A stretch of DNA of 64,000 bases from Nocardia sp. NBC_00416 (GTDB lineage Bacteria > Actinomycetota > Actinomycetes > Mycobacteriales > Mycobacteriaceae), in assembly GCF_036032445.1 (NCBI RefSeq), contig NZ_CP107932.1, positions 250,501-314,500 on the forward strand, given 5' to 3'. Below are positions 1 through 8,356 of this stretch, piece by piece. A model generated the notes under the pieces. The model had not been told where the DNA came from. It saw only the letters and a list, made by a program, of their open reading frames with translations, and ran no database searches. Both the position numbers and the translations under genes were made by a program. How positions within the stretch are numbered: position 1 is the stretch's first letter; each line of letters starts with the position of its first letter.

Positions 1-344
1 GACTCGTCGGTTCGGGTGCCGCGGAACTCCAGGGGCAGGAGCACATTGTCGATATTGTTGCGCCACGGCAGGAGCACCGGGCTCTGGAAAACCATCGCGA
101 TATCTTCGAGCCCGTCGCTGATCGGCCGGCCCTTCACCGTGATTTCGCCCGCGGTGGGCTGCTGCAGGCCGGAGATGGTCTTGAGCAATGTGGTCTTACC
201 ACTGCCCGACTGTCCGACGATCGAGACGAACTGACCCGGTTTCACCTGGAAGTCCAGGCCCTCGAGCACTGTGTTGTCGTGACCGTCGCGGGAGCGATAG
301 GTCATTCCGACGCCGTTGACCGAGATGGCGTATTCGTTGTTCAT
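1..344 (-). CDS. ABC transporter ATP-binding protein (SsuB/TauB type), partial
   Basis: N-terminal part of a nucleotide-binding subunit of an ABC importer; the gene runs off the left edge, so about 114 residues are seen. The translation shows the Walker A motif GQSGSGKTTLL near residues 37-47 and a Q-loop segment MVFQSPVLLPWRN near 83-95. The LLPWRN form is typical of the nitrate/sulfonate/taurine family. The signature motif and Walker B lie outside the window. The ATG at 344-342 is preceded by a GGAG-type ribosome site in the 19-nt gap after the binding-protein gene, so the three genes (permease, binding protein, ATPase) form one operon on the minus strand. The substrate cannot be told from the sequence. 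Confidence 0.93.
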   Translation of the reverse strand, partial: MNNEYAISVNGVGMTYRSRDGHDNTVLEGLDFQVKPGQFVSIVGQSGSGKTTLLKTISGLQQPTAGEITVKGRPISDGLEDIAMVFQSPVLLPWRNNIDNVLLPLEFRGTRTDE

Positions 345-363
345 GGTGCCCTCCGGCTGACTG

Positions 364-1416
364 TTACGGGGCTTGGATGGTCTCGTCGCGGTGTAATGGC
401 GCGAGATAGGCATTGGTGTAAATGTCTGCGGGCGTGAGACGGCTGTCGGCTTTCAGACCGAGAAACTCTTTCGCCACGTCGAGCAGCTCCTGGACGCCCG
501 CGTCGTCCATGACGCCGAATTGATCCGCGGTGGTGTCGGCACTCCAGTTGAGGGAGCACTGTGCGCGGATCGCGAGCGCGATGGTATCGGTCTCGTAGCC
601 CTGGACTTCCTTCTGGAAGTCTCCCGCCGCTTTCTCCGGGTTCGCACACGACCAGAGGAAACCTTTTTGCATCGCCCGGTTGAAACGCCGCACCTGATCC
701 GGGTCGTTTTTCAGTTTCTCGTCGGAGACGACGATCCCGTTGCCGTAGAGATCGATCCCCAGATCGGACCATTTCAGGACGGCGGCCTCCCGGCCGAGTG
801 CATCGATGGCGGGCTCGTCGGAGACGTACAGGGCGAGATTGGCGTCCCATTGGCCCGCCAGCAGTCCCGGAATCTTCGATCCGCTCGACGCGTGGACGAG
901 ATTCACATCGCCGGCGCGCAAGCCGAGTCTGTTCAGGGCGAGCGGCCACATCGCGGTCATCGCACCCGCCCCCTCGGTGGCGAGGGTTTTGCCCCGGAGG
1001 TCTTTCCAGTCCCGGATACCGGAGTCCGCGAGACCGACCACCGCGTAGGCGGATCTGGCCTGCAGGAGGTTGACCTGCTTGACCGCGGCGCCCCGGCCCT
1101 GGGCGATGATCGTGGTGCCGAAGTCGGCGAATCCGACATCGACCCGCCCGGATTCGACAGAGGTGACCGTATTGGTCGACCCCGACCCCGGCATGATGGT
1201 GATATCGAGCCCTTCCTGCCGGAAGAAGCCCTGCTCGACCGCCGCGAAGAACGGCGCGTGCTTCGGCAGGTAGCCGACGTCCATCATGAGGGTCATCGAG
1301 TTCGGCCCGCTACCGCTCGAACAGGCCGGCAACAACGCGAGCAGAACAGCCCCGACGATCGCTGCCGCGGCCGTACGCGCCGATTTCCGCATCCGAATCC
1401 CTGATCCCGTGCTCAT
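364..1416 (-). CDS. ABC transporter substrate-binding lipoprotein (NMT1/SsuA-like)
   Basis: Extracytoplasmic binding protein of the same importer, about 350 residues. The N-terminus carries basic residues, a hydrophobic stretch and the lipobox LLPAC, so it is probably a lipid-anchored receptor. The fold resembles SsuA/ThiY/NMT1 proteins for sulfonates, nitrate or pyrimidine precursors: an early MMDVGYLPKHAPFFAA segment, then GLDITIMPGSGST and VDVGFADFGT. I chose the ATG at 1416 because its ATGA overlaps the permease stop; an in-frame ATG at 1434 is possible but would extend further into the permease gene. The ligand is unknown. Confidence 0.9.
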   Translation of the reverse strand: MSTGSGIRMRKSARTAAAAIVGAVLLALLPACSSGSGPNSMTLMMDVGYLPKHAPFFAAVEQGFFRQEGLDITIMPGSGSTNTVTSVESGRVDVGFADFGTTIIAQGRGAAVKQVNLLQARSAYAVVGLADSGIRDWKDLRGKTLATEGAGAMTAMWPLALNRLGLRAGDVNLVHASSGSKIPGLLAGQWDANLALYVSDEPAIDALGREAAVLKWSDLGIDLYGNGIVVSDEKLKNDPDQVRRFNRAMQKGFLWSCANPEKAAGDFQKEVQGYETDTIALAIRAQCSLNWSADTTADQFGVMDDAGVQELLDVAKEFLGLKADSRLTPADIYTNAYLAPLHRDETIQAP

Positions 1417-2264
1417 TTCGCGTGGTTCTTCCACGGGACCAGCTTTCGTCCGGCCAGATCGACGAGGAAGAACAACGCCAGCGCGATGGCGGCCAGCACA
1501 ATGAAGGCCGCGAACATCGAGGGGAGATCTACCTGACTGTTGGCGAGCAGGATGACATATCCCAGCCCTTTCGAGCCGGCGATGAATTCACCGACGACCG
1601 CGCCGCCGACCGCGAGCGAGATGGAGATCTTCGCGCCGGAGAAGATCGCGGGGAGTGCGTAGATCAATTCGATCTTCGTCATCTTCTTCCACGACGACGC
1701 CTTGTTGATCCGGGCGAGTTCCTGCAATTCGTGGGGAACCGAGCTCAGACCGTCATAGGTGTTGATCACCAGCGGAAAGAAGGCGATCGCCATCGCGACG
1801 AACGCCTTCGATTCGAAACCGAAGCCGAACCACACGATGAACAACGGCGCGAGCGCGACCTTGGGAATGGTGTCGATCGCGACGAGTGCCGGGTACAAGA
1901 AGCTGCGTACGGTCGCGGAGTAGTGCAGCGCCGCGCCGCACAGGGCGCCGAGTACCGTGCCGAGCGCGAAACCGGCCAGCGCCTCCTGCAAGGTGACGAA
2001 GGTGTTGGTCGCGAAGTACTCGGGCCGTTCGATCAGCTCGGCGAAGGCCGACAGCGGTCCGACCAGCAGGAATTCCGGCGGATCGAAAACGCTGACGAGC
2101 ACCTGCCAGACGGCGAACAGTCCGACGATCCCCGCGACGGCCTTCGCGCCGGTCGCGATCGAGTCGCGACTGGGCATACCCGGCCAGGACACGGTGCGTT
2201 CACGGGGGGCGGCGTCAGGGGAGTACGGACGCGCCGCGTCCGTACCGACTTCAGGAATGGCCAT
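1413..2264 (-). CDS. ABC transporter permease (BPD_transp_1, SsuC/TauC type)
   Basis: Membrane subunit of the importer, about 283 residues with six predicted hydrophobic segments. The EAA-type cytoplasmic loop is visible as ELARINKASSWKKMTKIELIYALPAIFSG (split here only for naming; key residues are E, A, R, and the central K-I-E-L), which docks the ATPase in this family. The ATG at 2264 is preferred because GGGAG lies 8 nt upstream on the minus strand; an in-frame start at 2330 has no ribosome site. It is the first gene of the importer operon, 250 nt downstream of the dehydrogenase gene. Confidence 0.92.
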   Translation of the reverse strand: MAIPEVGTDAARPYSPDAAPRERTVSWPGMPSRDSIATGAKAVAGIVGLFAVWQVLVSVFDPPEFLLVGPLSAFAELIERPEYFATNTFVTLQEALAGFALGTVLGALCGAALHYSATVRSFLYPALVAIDTIPKVALAPLFIVWFGFGFESKAFVAMAIAFFPLVINTYDGLSSVPHELQELARINKASSWKKMTKIELIYALPAIFSGAKISISLAVGGAVVGEFIAGSKGLGYVILLANSQVDLPSMFAAFIVLAAIALALFFLVDLAGRKLVPWKNHAK

Positions 2265-2514
2265 GGCAATTGCTCCCATCAACAGGTGTGCCGTGCGTAG
2301 TGATCGCGGCGAGACGGAAGTCATCGACAACCTGGCACGAGTACGGACGCCCGCGGAGTCCCGCGGCGGGAAGAGCCGGCCCAGCCGGGCCGCGGTATTG
2401 CGGCACGGACGGCGAGCACAATCGAGAGTTCACTGGATCCTCACAGTGTGGAACGGATGCGACCGGGGCCGCGTAGAGACCGGATCGGGTGGGGGCCACG
2501 GACGACCGGCGTCG
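2265..2514. other. intergenic region between glucarate genes and ABC importer
   Basis: No convincing gene. It should hold the importer promoter and possibly a terminator for the upstream sugar-acid genes: a small stem (CGGCCC/GGGCCG, 2377-2392) and the repeated CCCGCGG units near 2350-2367 could form hairpins. No clear T-run follows, so termination is uncertain. Confidence 0.4.
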
Positions 2515-4113
2515 TCAGCTCGCAGCGATCGCGTCCCGACCGTCGAGCCGGCGCCGGACGCCGAGCGGATTGTCGTCGCGCACCTCGGCCGGCAACAGGG
2601 CCGGGGGAACATCCTGGTAGGCGACCGGGCGAAGGAAGCGCTCGATCGCGAGCGTCCCGACGGAGGTGGTCCGTGCGTCGGTGGTCGCCGGGAACGGGCC
2701 GCCGTGCACCATCGCGTGCCCGACTTCGACCCCGGTGGGCCAGCCGTCGAACAGGATGCGGCCCGCCCGCTCCTCCAGCAGCGGCAGCAGTTGCGCCGCG
2801 AGTGGGTGGTCGGCTTCGTCGGCGTGCACGGTCGCGGTGAGCTGGCCCTGCAGGGCTGTCGTCGCCGCGGTCAGCTCGGCGGTGTCCGCGCAGCGGACGA
2901 GCAGCGAGGTCGCGCCGAAGGCCTCGGCTTGCAGTTCGGGATCGGCGAGGAATCGGGAGCCGTCGACCGTCAGCAACCGGGCAGCGCCGGCGGCCGCGCC
3001 GTCGGGCCGGGAACCGCGGGCAAGCTCGGCCACGCCGTCCCGGGCGGCGAGTGCATCGCCCATGGCAGCGTAGTGGTCCGCGATATCGTTGGTCAGCATG
3101 ACGGCTCCGGCATTCGAGGCGACGGCATCGGCTGCCGCCTCGGTGAACGTATCAAGTCCTGGTCCGTCGACCGCGAGCACCAGCCCGGGATTGGTGCAGA
3201 ACTGTCCGGCGCCCAGCGTCAGCGACCCGGCGAAGGCGGCGCCGAGGGCGGCACCGCGGGCGGCGAGGGCCGCGGGGAGCAGGAGTACCGGATTGACGCT
3301 GCTCATCTCCGCGTAGACCGGGATCGGCACGGGCCGGGCGGCCGCGGCCGCCGCGATCGCCAGACCACCGCGACGTGATCCGGTGAAGCCGACGGCGCGT
3401 ATCCGCGGATCGGTGACCAGCGAGATACCGATCTCGGTGCCGACACCGACGAGCTGGGAGAAGGTTCCCTCGGGCATCCCGGTATCAGCGGCTGCCTCGG
3501 CGATCGCCCGGGCCACCAGCTCCGCTGTACCCAGATGCGCCGGATGCGCCTTGACGATGACCGGGCACCCCGCGGCCAGCGCCGACGCCGTATCGCCCCC
3601 CGCGGTGGAGAAGGCGAGGGGAAAGTTGCTCGCACCGAACACCACGACCGGACCGAGCGCGATCCGGCGCTGCCGGATATCGGGGCGCGGGGCGTCGCCG
3701 GATCGACCCGGATCGATCCGGGCCCCCTGCCAGCTTCCGGCCCGCAACTCGGTGGCGAACAGACGCAGCTGACCGCTGGTGCGACCGACCTCGCCGGTGA
3801 GCCGCGGCCGCGGCAGCGCGGTCTCGGCGTGCGCGCGCTCGACCAGGACGTCTCGGCGTTCATCGAGCAGGTCGGCGATGCGTTCGAGGAAGTCGGCGCG
3901 CCGCTGCGCGCTGGTCGCCCGCAGCACCGGGAATGCCCGGGCCGCCGCCGCGCAGGCCCGTTCGATGTCCGCGTCGGATGCCGCGCGGTACGCGGGGTCG
4001 AGAGCTTCGCCGGTGCGCGGGTCGGCGGACCGCACTATCGCGCCGCTGCCCGGGACGGGCTCGATTCCGATGATCATGGCACCGGTCGGACCGGTGAGGG
4101 AGCGAGTGGACAC
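2515..4113 (-). CDS. 2,5-dioxovalerate (alpha-ketoglutaric semialdehyde) dehydrogenase
   Basis: Aldehyde dehydrogenase superfamily enzyme of 532 residues, most like the NADP-dependent dehydrogenases that oxidise 2,5-dioxopentanoate to 2-oxoglutarate, the last step of glucarate, galactarate and pentose oxidation. Visible family marks are VVFGASNFPLAF, the glycine motif GFTGSRRGG, the catalytic glutamate in YAEMSSVNP and the nucleophile in GAGQFCTNPG. The FTGSRRGG form and the long C-terminal part are typical of this branch and not of betaine-aldehyde enzymes. It lies 48 nt after the dehydratase gene and is probably co-transcribed. The GTG at 4113 has GAAAGAGA upstream; an ATG at 4077 (MIIGIEP) is an alternative. 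Function is firm because of the neighbour. Confidence 0.9.
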   Translation of the reverse strand: MSTRSLTGPTGAMIIGIEPVPGSGAIVRSADPRTGEALDPAYRAASDADIERACAAAARAFPVLRATSAQRRADFLERIADLLDERRDVLVERAHAETALPRPRLTGEVGRTSGQLRLFATELRAGSWQGARIDPGRSGDAPRPDIRQRRIALGPVVVFGASNFPLAFSTAGGDTASALAAGCPVIVKAHPAHLGTAELVARAIAEAAADTGMPEGTFSQLVGVGTEIGISLVTDPRIRAVGFTGSRRGGLAIAAAAAARPVPIPVYAEMSSVNPVLLLPAALAARGAALGAAFAGSLTLGAGQFCTNPGLVLAVDGPGLDTFTEAAADAVASNAGAVMLTNDIADHYAAMGDALAARDGVAELARGSRPDGAAAGAARLLTVDGSRFLADPELQAEAFGATSLLVRCADTAELTAATTALQGQLTATVHADEADHPLAAQLLPLLEERAGRILFDGWPTGVEVGHAMVHGGPFPATTDARTTSVGTLAIERFLRPVAYQDVPPALLPAEVRDDNPLGVRRRLDGRDAIAAS

Positions 4114-4161
4114 GGGCGTCTCTTTCGGGCTCAGGAGGGGGTGGCGAACGGTCGGCCGTGC

Positions 4162-5088
4162 TCAGACGGCGAGGACGGCGGACTTCTCGACGATGTCGCG
4201 CAACATCGACAGTTCGTCGTCGTCCAGATCGGTCAGCGGCGGGCGCACCGGACCCGCCGGCTGCCCGATGATCTTCATTCCGGCCTTGACCACGCTGACC
4301 GCGTACCCCGCCTCCCGGTCGCGGATCGCGGTATAGGGGAGCACCACCTCGTCGAGCAGCCGGCGCACGGTCGCTTTCTCTCCCGCGCGGACCGCGGCGT
4401 AGAAAGTGAGGGCGAACTCGGGCAGGAAATTGAAGATCGCCGAGCTGTAGGTCGTCACGCCGAGCTCCAGGTAGGGCAGCGCGAACGTCTCGGCCGTCGG
4501 GAGTCCGCCGATGTACACCAGGCGGTCGCCCAGTCGCGAGTGGATCCGGGTGATCGACTCGAGGTCGCCGACGCCGTCCTTGAACCCGATCAGGTTCGGG
4601 CAGGAGTCGGCGAGGCCGACCAGCATCTCCGGCGTGTACTTGGCATTGGCCCGGCTGTAGACCACGACGGCCAGCGAGGTGGCTTCGCAGACTGCGCGCA
4701 CATGGGTCATGAGACCGCCGGCCGAGGCTTCGGTGAGGTACGGGGGAAACAGCAGTATGCCGTCGGCGCCGGCCGCTTCGGCGTCGCGGGCCATCTCGAC
4801 CGCCTGCGCAGTGCCGTACCCGGCCGGTGCGAGGATCGGGGTGCCCGCGGGTGCGCTGGCGACCGCCGCCCGGACCACACGGCCCACTTCCGGCGGCGTC
4901 AAGGAGAAGAACTCCCCGGTGCCGCCGGCGGCGAACAGTCCTGCCACCTCGTACTCGCCCAAGCGAACGATGTTCTCCCGGTAGGCGGGCTCGTCGAATG
5001 CCAGATCCTGGGTGAAATGAGTGACCGGGAACGACAAGAGACCGGAACCGAGCTGTTCGGCGAGTTCGGTCGGGGTGAAGGCGGGCAT
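4162..5088 (-). CDS. kdgD: 5-dehydro-4-deoxyglucarate dehydratase
   Basis: DapA-family lyase of 308 residues that dehydrates and decarboxylates 5-keto-4-deoxy-D-glucarate to 2,5-dioxopentanoate. The Schiff-base lysine is K170 in IGFKDGVGD, the partner tyrosine is Y144 in VVVYSRAN, and the GTGE motif is at 56-59. The SRANAKY stretch and the closing (PL)TDL segment fit KdgD and not dihydrodipicolinate synthase. The ATG at 5088 follows a strong AGGAGG site; an earlier ATG at 5166 lies in an A+T-rich promoter-like stretch and is unlikely. Followed by the dehydrogenase that uses its product. No glucarate dehydratase is in the window. Confidence 0.92.
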   Translation of the reverse strand: MPAFTPTELAEQLGSGLLSFPVTHFTQDLAFDEPAYRENIVRLGEYEVAGLFAAGGTGEFFSLTPPEVGRVVRAAVASAPAGTPILAPAGYGTAQAVEMARDAEAAGADGILLFPPYLTEASAGGLMTHVRAVCEATSLAVVVYSRANAKYTPEMLVGLADSCPNLIGFKDGVGDLESITRIHSRLGDRLVYIGGLPTAETFALPYLELGVTTYSSAIFNFLPEFALTFYAAVRAGEKATVRRLLDEVVLPYTAIRDREAGYAVSVVKAGMKIIGQPAGPVRPPLTDLDDDELSMLRDIVEKSAVLAV

Positions 5089-5548
5089 CGGTCTTTCCTC
5101 CTGCGAGTAACAGCTCGGTAGTGAACGAGAACACAGTAAGAAACTGTTGTGATTCATGTCCAACACTGTTTGAGCATCTACTAATACTCATTTTGAATCG
5201 TTTTCCGCCGAATCGGCTGGCGGTCTCGTCGCCGCTCTAGGGTCCTGTCTCTGGGCGCGCGCCGAGGTGTCTCGCGCGCGGGTCGGAGTCTCGGCGGACG
5301 GCTTTCGCTGCATCGGAGGCGAGCGCGGAGGTGAGCGGTCGGGCTGTGCGCTCTGGGCGGCCGAATGGGGAGGGCGCCGATTCGCCGTGGACGCGGTCGG
5401 CCGGCGCTTCGGCTGAGCGCGGGTCGCTGGTGCGGTGCGTCGATCGTCCGTGCGGCCGTTGTGTAATGGCCGAGCCGCGCCCGGGGGATGTTCTGTCGGG
5501 CCCTCCGCCACCGCGATCGATCCGGCCGAACTGCGTCTTTCCCTAATG

Positions 5549-5563
5549 GAGAATGATATTCTC
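5549..5563. repeat. inverted repeat GAGAAT-GAT-ATTCTC
   Basis: Perfect 6-bp arms around a 3-bp centre in an otherwise G+C-rich region, about 205 bp upstream of the catabolic operon's first start codon. It looks like a dimeric regulator site, but the regulator is unknown. It has some likeness to Fur-type boxes (GAxAATGATAxTC), which is not enough to assign it. Confidence 0.4.
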
Positions 5564-5643
5564 ATTTTCTTGACGATCGCAGCCTCGGCGAGGCTCGGGC
5601 GGACGTCGAAAGTCCTCGTGCCCATGCGGATATCGCATGCTCC

Positions 5644-5668
5644 TGTCTATCCTTACAAAGATTGCAAT
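5644..5668 (-). promoter_or_regulatory. candidate GntR operator / promoter element of the catabolic operon
   Basis: Read on the minus strand, this 25-bp site is ATTGCAAT-CT-TTGTAA-G-GATAG-A-CA. The site upstream of the GntR gene (22124-22148) is ATTGCAAT-AA-TTGTAA-A-GATAG-G-CA, so 21 of 25 positions agree. Both sites have the same orientation relative to the gene they precede. It centres on the perfect palindrome ATTGCAAT. A partial second copy, TCCTTACAA, occurs at 5702-5710, 52 bp from the first (5650-5658). CTTACA could also serve as a -35 element. Assignment to the GntR protein is inference from the shared site. Confidence 0.65.
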
Positions 5669-5768
5669 ACTTATTGCGCTTGCCTGGATGGGGCGTTAGA
5701 TTCCTTACAAGTCCTCGACATCGAGGCGGATCAGCGCTAGCGGCCGGGTCGGTTGGGAGTCAGTCGGA

Positions 5769-7376
5769 ATGTTGCAGCAAGGGGCCCGCTTTCAGGGCGG
5801 CCAGTCGATCGGGCTCGCGGCGGGCTGGAGCCAGCGGCGGGTCACCGCGCCCAGCCGGCTCTTCGGCGCCAACGGGTTGCGGACCGGGCCGGACGGCCGG
5901 ATCTACATCGCCCAGGTCACCGGCAGCCAGATCAGCGCACTCGATATCGATACCGGCGCGATCGAAACCGTCAGCGCCAAGGGCGGCGACATCATCGCCC
6001 CCGACGACTGCGCCTTCCATCCGGACGGCACCCTCTACGCCACCGAGGTGATGGACGGACGGGTCAGTGCTCGGCATGCCGACGGCACCACCCGGCTGCT
6101 GCGCGCGGACCTGCCCAGCGCCAACGGCATCACGGTCCACCAGGGGCGATTGTTCGTCAACGAATGCCGGCCCGGCGGGCGGTTGATGGAACTCCCGCTC
6201 GACGGCGGTGCGCCTCGCATCGTGCTGGAGAACATCGAACAGCCCAACGCCATGGAGGTCGGGCCGGACGGGTTGCTGTATTACCCGGTGATGGGCCTGA
6301 ACGAGATCTGGCGTATCCACCCCGACGGTGGTGAACCGGAACGGGTGGCCGGTGATCTCGGCGTGCCCGATTCCGTGAAATTCGATCGAGACGGGTTCAT
6401 CGTCTCCACGCAGGTGGCCTCGGGCCAAGTGTTGCGGATCAACCCGCGCAACGGCGAGAAAACCGTCCTGGCCCAGCTCAACCCGGGTCTGGACAACTGC
6501 ACGCTGGTGGACGGCCGTCTGTTCGTCTCCAACTTCACCGGTGAGATCACCGAGATCCTCGCCGGTGGCGAAACCCGCACCACCCTGCCGGGTGGGCTGA
6601 ACTGGCCGCTGGATCTGACGGTGGGCCCCGACGGCACTCTCTTCGTCGCCGACGGCACGTACTTCTACGCGGTCGGCGCCGACGGGCTGGAAACCCTGGG
6701 CATGCTTTTCAACCCGGGTTATCCGGGTTTCGCTCGGGGCGTGACCGCCACCGGGCCGGGCGAATTCGTCGTCGCCACCGCGGGCGGACAGATCGCCCGC
6801 TGGCGACCGGCCGCCGGGGAGTGCGAGTTCCTGGCCGGCGCCCAGGCGCCCTTCGATCAGCTCTACGGCGTCGAGGTCGGTCCGGGCGGGGTCATCGTGA
6901 CCACCGAATTCGGCACCGGCCGGGTGCTGGGAGTGAACAGCGGCGGCAGTGTCGATGTGCTCGCGTCGGGTCTGAACAAACCGCTCGGGGTGACGTTCAC
7001 CGAAGGCGGCACGCCGCTGGTCGCCGAATCCGGTGCGGGCCGGATCGTCTCGGTCACCCCCGCCGGGGTGGACACCGTCGTCGACGGGCTCGATATCCCG
7101 CAGGGCATCCTGGTCCGCGGCTCGCAACTGCTGATCGTCGATTCGGGCGCGAAGGCCCTCGTGTCGGTGGATCTGGAGACCAAGGCCCGGGAGGTACTGG
7201 CCTGGAACCTGCCGGTGGGCGCCCCGCCGGGAGTGACACCGAAACCGCTGCTGGGCATGCCGCCGTTCTCGGGTCCGCAGGGGCCGTTCGCGGGGATCAC
7301 CGCCGCCGCCGACGGAACCCTCTACATCGCCGCCGACGCGGAGGGCAGTGTGCTCGCGTTCCGGAAGGACGGGTGA
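5769..7376 (+). CDS. SMP-30/gluconolactonase-like tandem beta-propeller protein
   Basis: A 535-residue protein of the SMP-30/gluconolactonase/LRE or NHL type. Family members usually have about 300 residues and one six-bladed propeller; here the blade pattern (PDGxLY, GxVxxI) runs through the whole chain, so two propellers in tandem are likely, roughly 1-290 and 300-535. There is no signal peptide, which suggests a cytoplasmic enzyme. The family includes lactonases, so a natural role in this operon is opening a lactone made by the monooxygenase at 9772; this is inference, and the Ca-binding residues were not checked by alignment. The ATG at 5769 follows GGGAG at 9 nt. First gene of a 15-gene run. 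Confidence 0.8.
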   Translation: MLQQGARFQGGQSIGLAAGWSQRRVTAPSRLFGANGLRTGPDGRIYIAQVTGSQISALDIDTGAIETVSAKGGDIIAPDDCAFHPDGTLYATEVMDGRVSARHADGTTRLLRADLPSANGITVHQGRLFVNECRPGGRLMELPLDGGAPRIVLENIEQPNAMEVGPDGLLYYPVMGLNEIWRIHPDGGEPERVAGDLGVPDSVKFDRDGFIVSTQVASGQVLRINPRNGEKTVLAQLNPGLDNCTLVDGRLFVSNFTGEITEILAGGETRTTLPGGLNWPLDLTVGPDGTLFVADGTYFYAVGADGLETLGMLFNPGYPGFARGVTATGPGEFVVATAGGQIARWRPAAGECEFLAGAQAPFDQLYGVEVGPGGVIVTTEFGTGRVLGVNSGGSVDVLASGLNKPLGVTFTEGGTPLVAESGAGRIVSVTPAGVDTVVDGLDIPQGILVRGSQLLIVDSGAKALVSVDLETKAREVLAWNLPVGAPPGVTPKPLLGMPPFSGPQGPFAGITAAADGTLYIAADAEGSVLAFRKDG

Positions 7377-7383
7377 GATATCC

Positions 7384-8229
7384 ATGACGAACGACTTCTT
7401 CGGGCTCGACGGACGCGTGGTGATCGTGTCCGGGGCGGGCGGCGGAGGTATCGGCACCGCCGTGACCAGGCTGGTCGCCCAGGCCGGCGCCACGGTGCTC
7501 GGGGTGAGCCGGGGCGCCGAGAATCTCGCGAAGCATGTGGAACCCCTTGCCGGGGAAGGCCTGAAGGTGATCCCCGTTCAGGCCGACGCCGCCACCGACG
7601 ACGGAGTCGCCACCGTCCTGGACGCGGCCCGGCATGCCGAGGGGGACCTTTACGGGCTGGTGAACATCGCGGGCGGCGCCGCACCTGCTACCTGGATGCC
7701 CGCCACCCGGGTGACGCGCGAGGACTGGCGGGCCCTGTTCCACCAGAACCTCGAATCCATGTTCTTCATGAGCCAGGCCGTCGCCGCCGAGATCAAGGAG
7801 CAGGGCCGCCCGGGGTCGATCGTCTCGCTGTCGTCCATCAGCGGGATGAACACCGCACCGTTCCATATCGCCTACGGCACCGCGAAAGCAGCGCTGGTCG
7901 CGGCCACCCGGACGCTGGCCGTCGAACTGGCCCTCAGCGATATCCGGGTGAACGCGATCGCCCCCGGCGTCACCGAGACGCCGGCCTCGGGCACCTACGT
8001 GGACGAGGACCCCGAACGCGACCGGACGGCCATCGCCATGGGCCGTCGCGGCCGTCCCGAGGAGCAGGCCGGCGCGGTGCTGTTCCTGCTCTCGCAGCTG
8101 TCGTCCTATATCACCGGGCAGACGCTCCTGGTCGACGGCGGACTGAATCTGAAATGGACCCATCTGGGCGCGGACAACACCTCACTGTTCCTGAAGGACG
8201 AGGGATTCCGCGCCGCGATCACCCGCTGA
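7384..8229 (+). CDS. SDR family NAD(P)-dependent oxidoreductase
   Basis: Classical short-chain dehydrogenase of 281 residues. The dinucleotide motif is SGAGGGGIG near residues 16-24, the NAG-like motif is NIAGGAA, and the catalytic tetrad includes a serine in VSLSSISG and YGTAK (YxxxK). The C-terminus VDGGLNLKW is typical. It could oxidise an alcohol to the ketone used by the monooxygenase two genes downstream. The ATG at 7384 is 7 nt after the preceding stop. Substrate unknown. Confidence 0.88.
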   Translation: MTNDFFGLDGRVVIVSGAGGGGIGTAVTRLVAQAGATVLGVSRGAENLAKHVEPLAGEGLKVIPVQADAATDDGVATVLDAARHAEGDLYGLVNIAGGAAPATWMPATRVTREDWRALFHQNLESMFFMSQAVAAEIKEQGRPGSIVSLSSISGMNTAPFHIAYGTAKAALVAATRTLAVELALSDIRVNAIAPGVTETPASGTYVDEDPERDRTAIAMGRRGRPEEQAGAVLFLLSQLSSYITGQTLLVDGGLNLKWTHLGADNTSLFLKDEGFRAAITR

Positions 8230-8287
8230 CCACCGATATGAACCGCACCGATACCGACTGTCCCCGGACCCGGGGTGGGAGAACGCC

Positions 8288-8356
8288 ATGAGCGAGCGTA
8301 GCGAGCGATCAATGGACACAGCCGAGCCCTCGCTCGTGCCGGAGCGAAGCGGAGGT
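8288..8356 (+). repeat. 69-bp in-frame repeat element at a start codon
   Basis: The segment begins with ATGAGCGAG (8288-8296), and the same nine bases recur immediately after it (8357-8365), so the element is flanked by a 9-bp direct repeat and adds exactly 23 codons. Inside it are GCGAGCG repeats, and CGAGCGA (8302-8308) can pair with TCGCTCG (8330-8336). N-termini reading MSERSERS recur in actinobacterial proteins, which supports a small dispersed palindromic repeat. Confidence 0.6.

Larger units (their letters stand above)
5089..5768. other. divergent intergenic region, two promoters
   Basis: About 680 bp between kdgD (minus) and the catabolic operon (plus). The part near kdgD (about 5100-5200) is A+T-rich and includes imperfect inverted sequence around AAACTGTTG (5142-5149) and CAACACTGTTT (5161-5171), a candidate operator. 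The middle (5210-5540) is G+C-rich with no convincing gene; its open frames are Arg/Pro/Ser-rich shadows. The right part (5545-5715) is A+T-rich and holds the inverted repeat at 5549-5563, the shared operator motif at 5644-5668 and a second TCCTTACAA copy at 5702-5710. Confidence 0.7.

Noticed and set aside
5549..5563. Reading the palindrome as a Zur or Fur box
   Set aside because: Arms GAGAAT/ATTCTC differ from TGATAA/TTATCA, and neither neighbour gene has a metal role.
5188..5625. 145-codon open frame on the minus strand between kdgD and the catabolic operon
   Set aside because: After the first residues it is Arg/Pro/Ser-rich low-complexity sequence and it covers the regulatory elements; typical of chance open frames in G+C-rich DNA.
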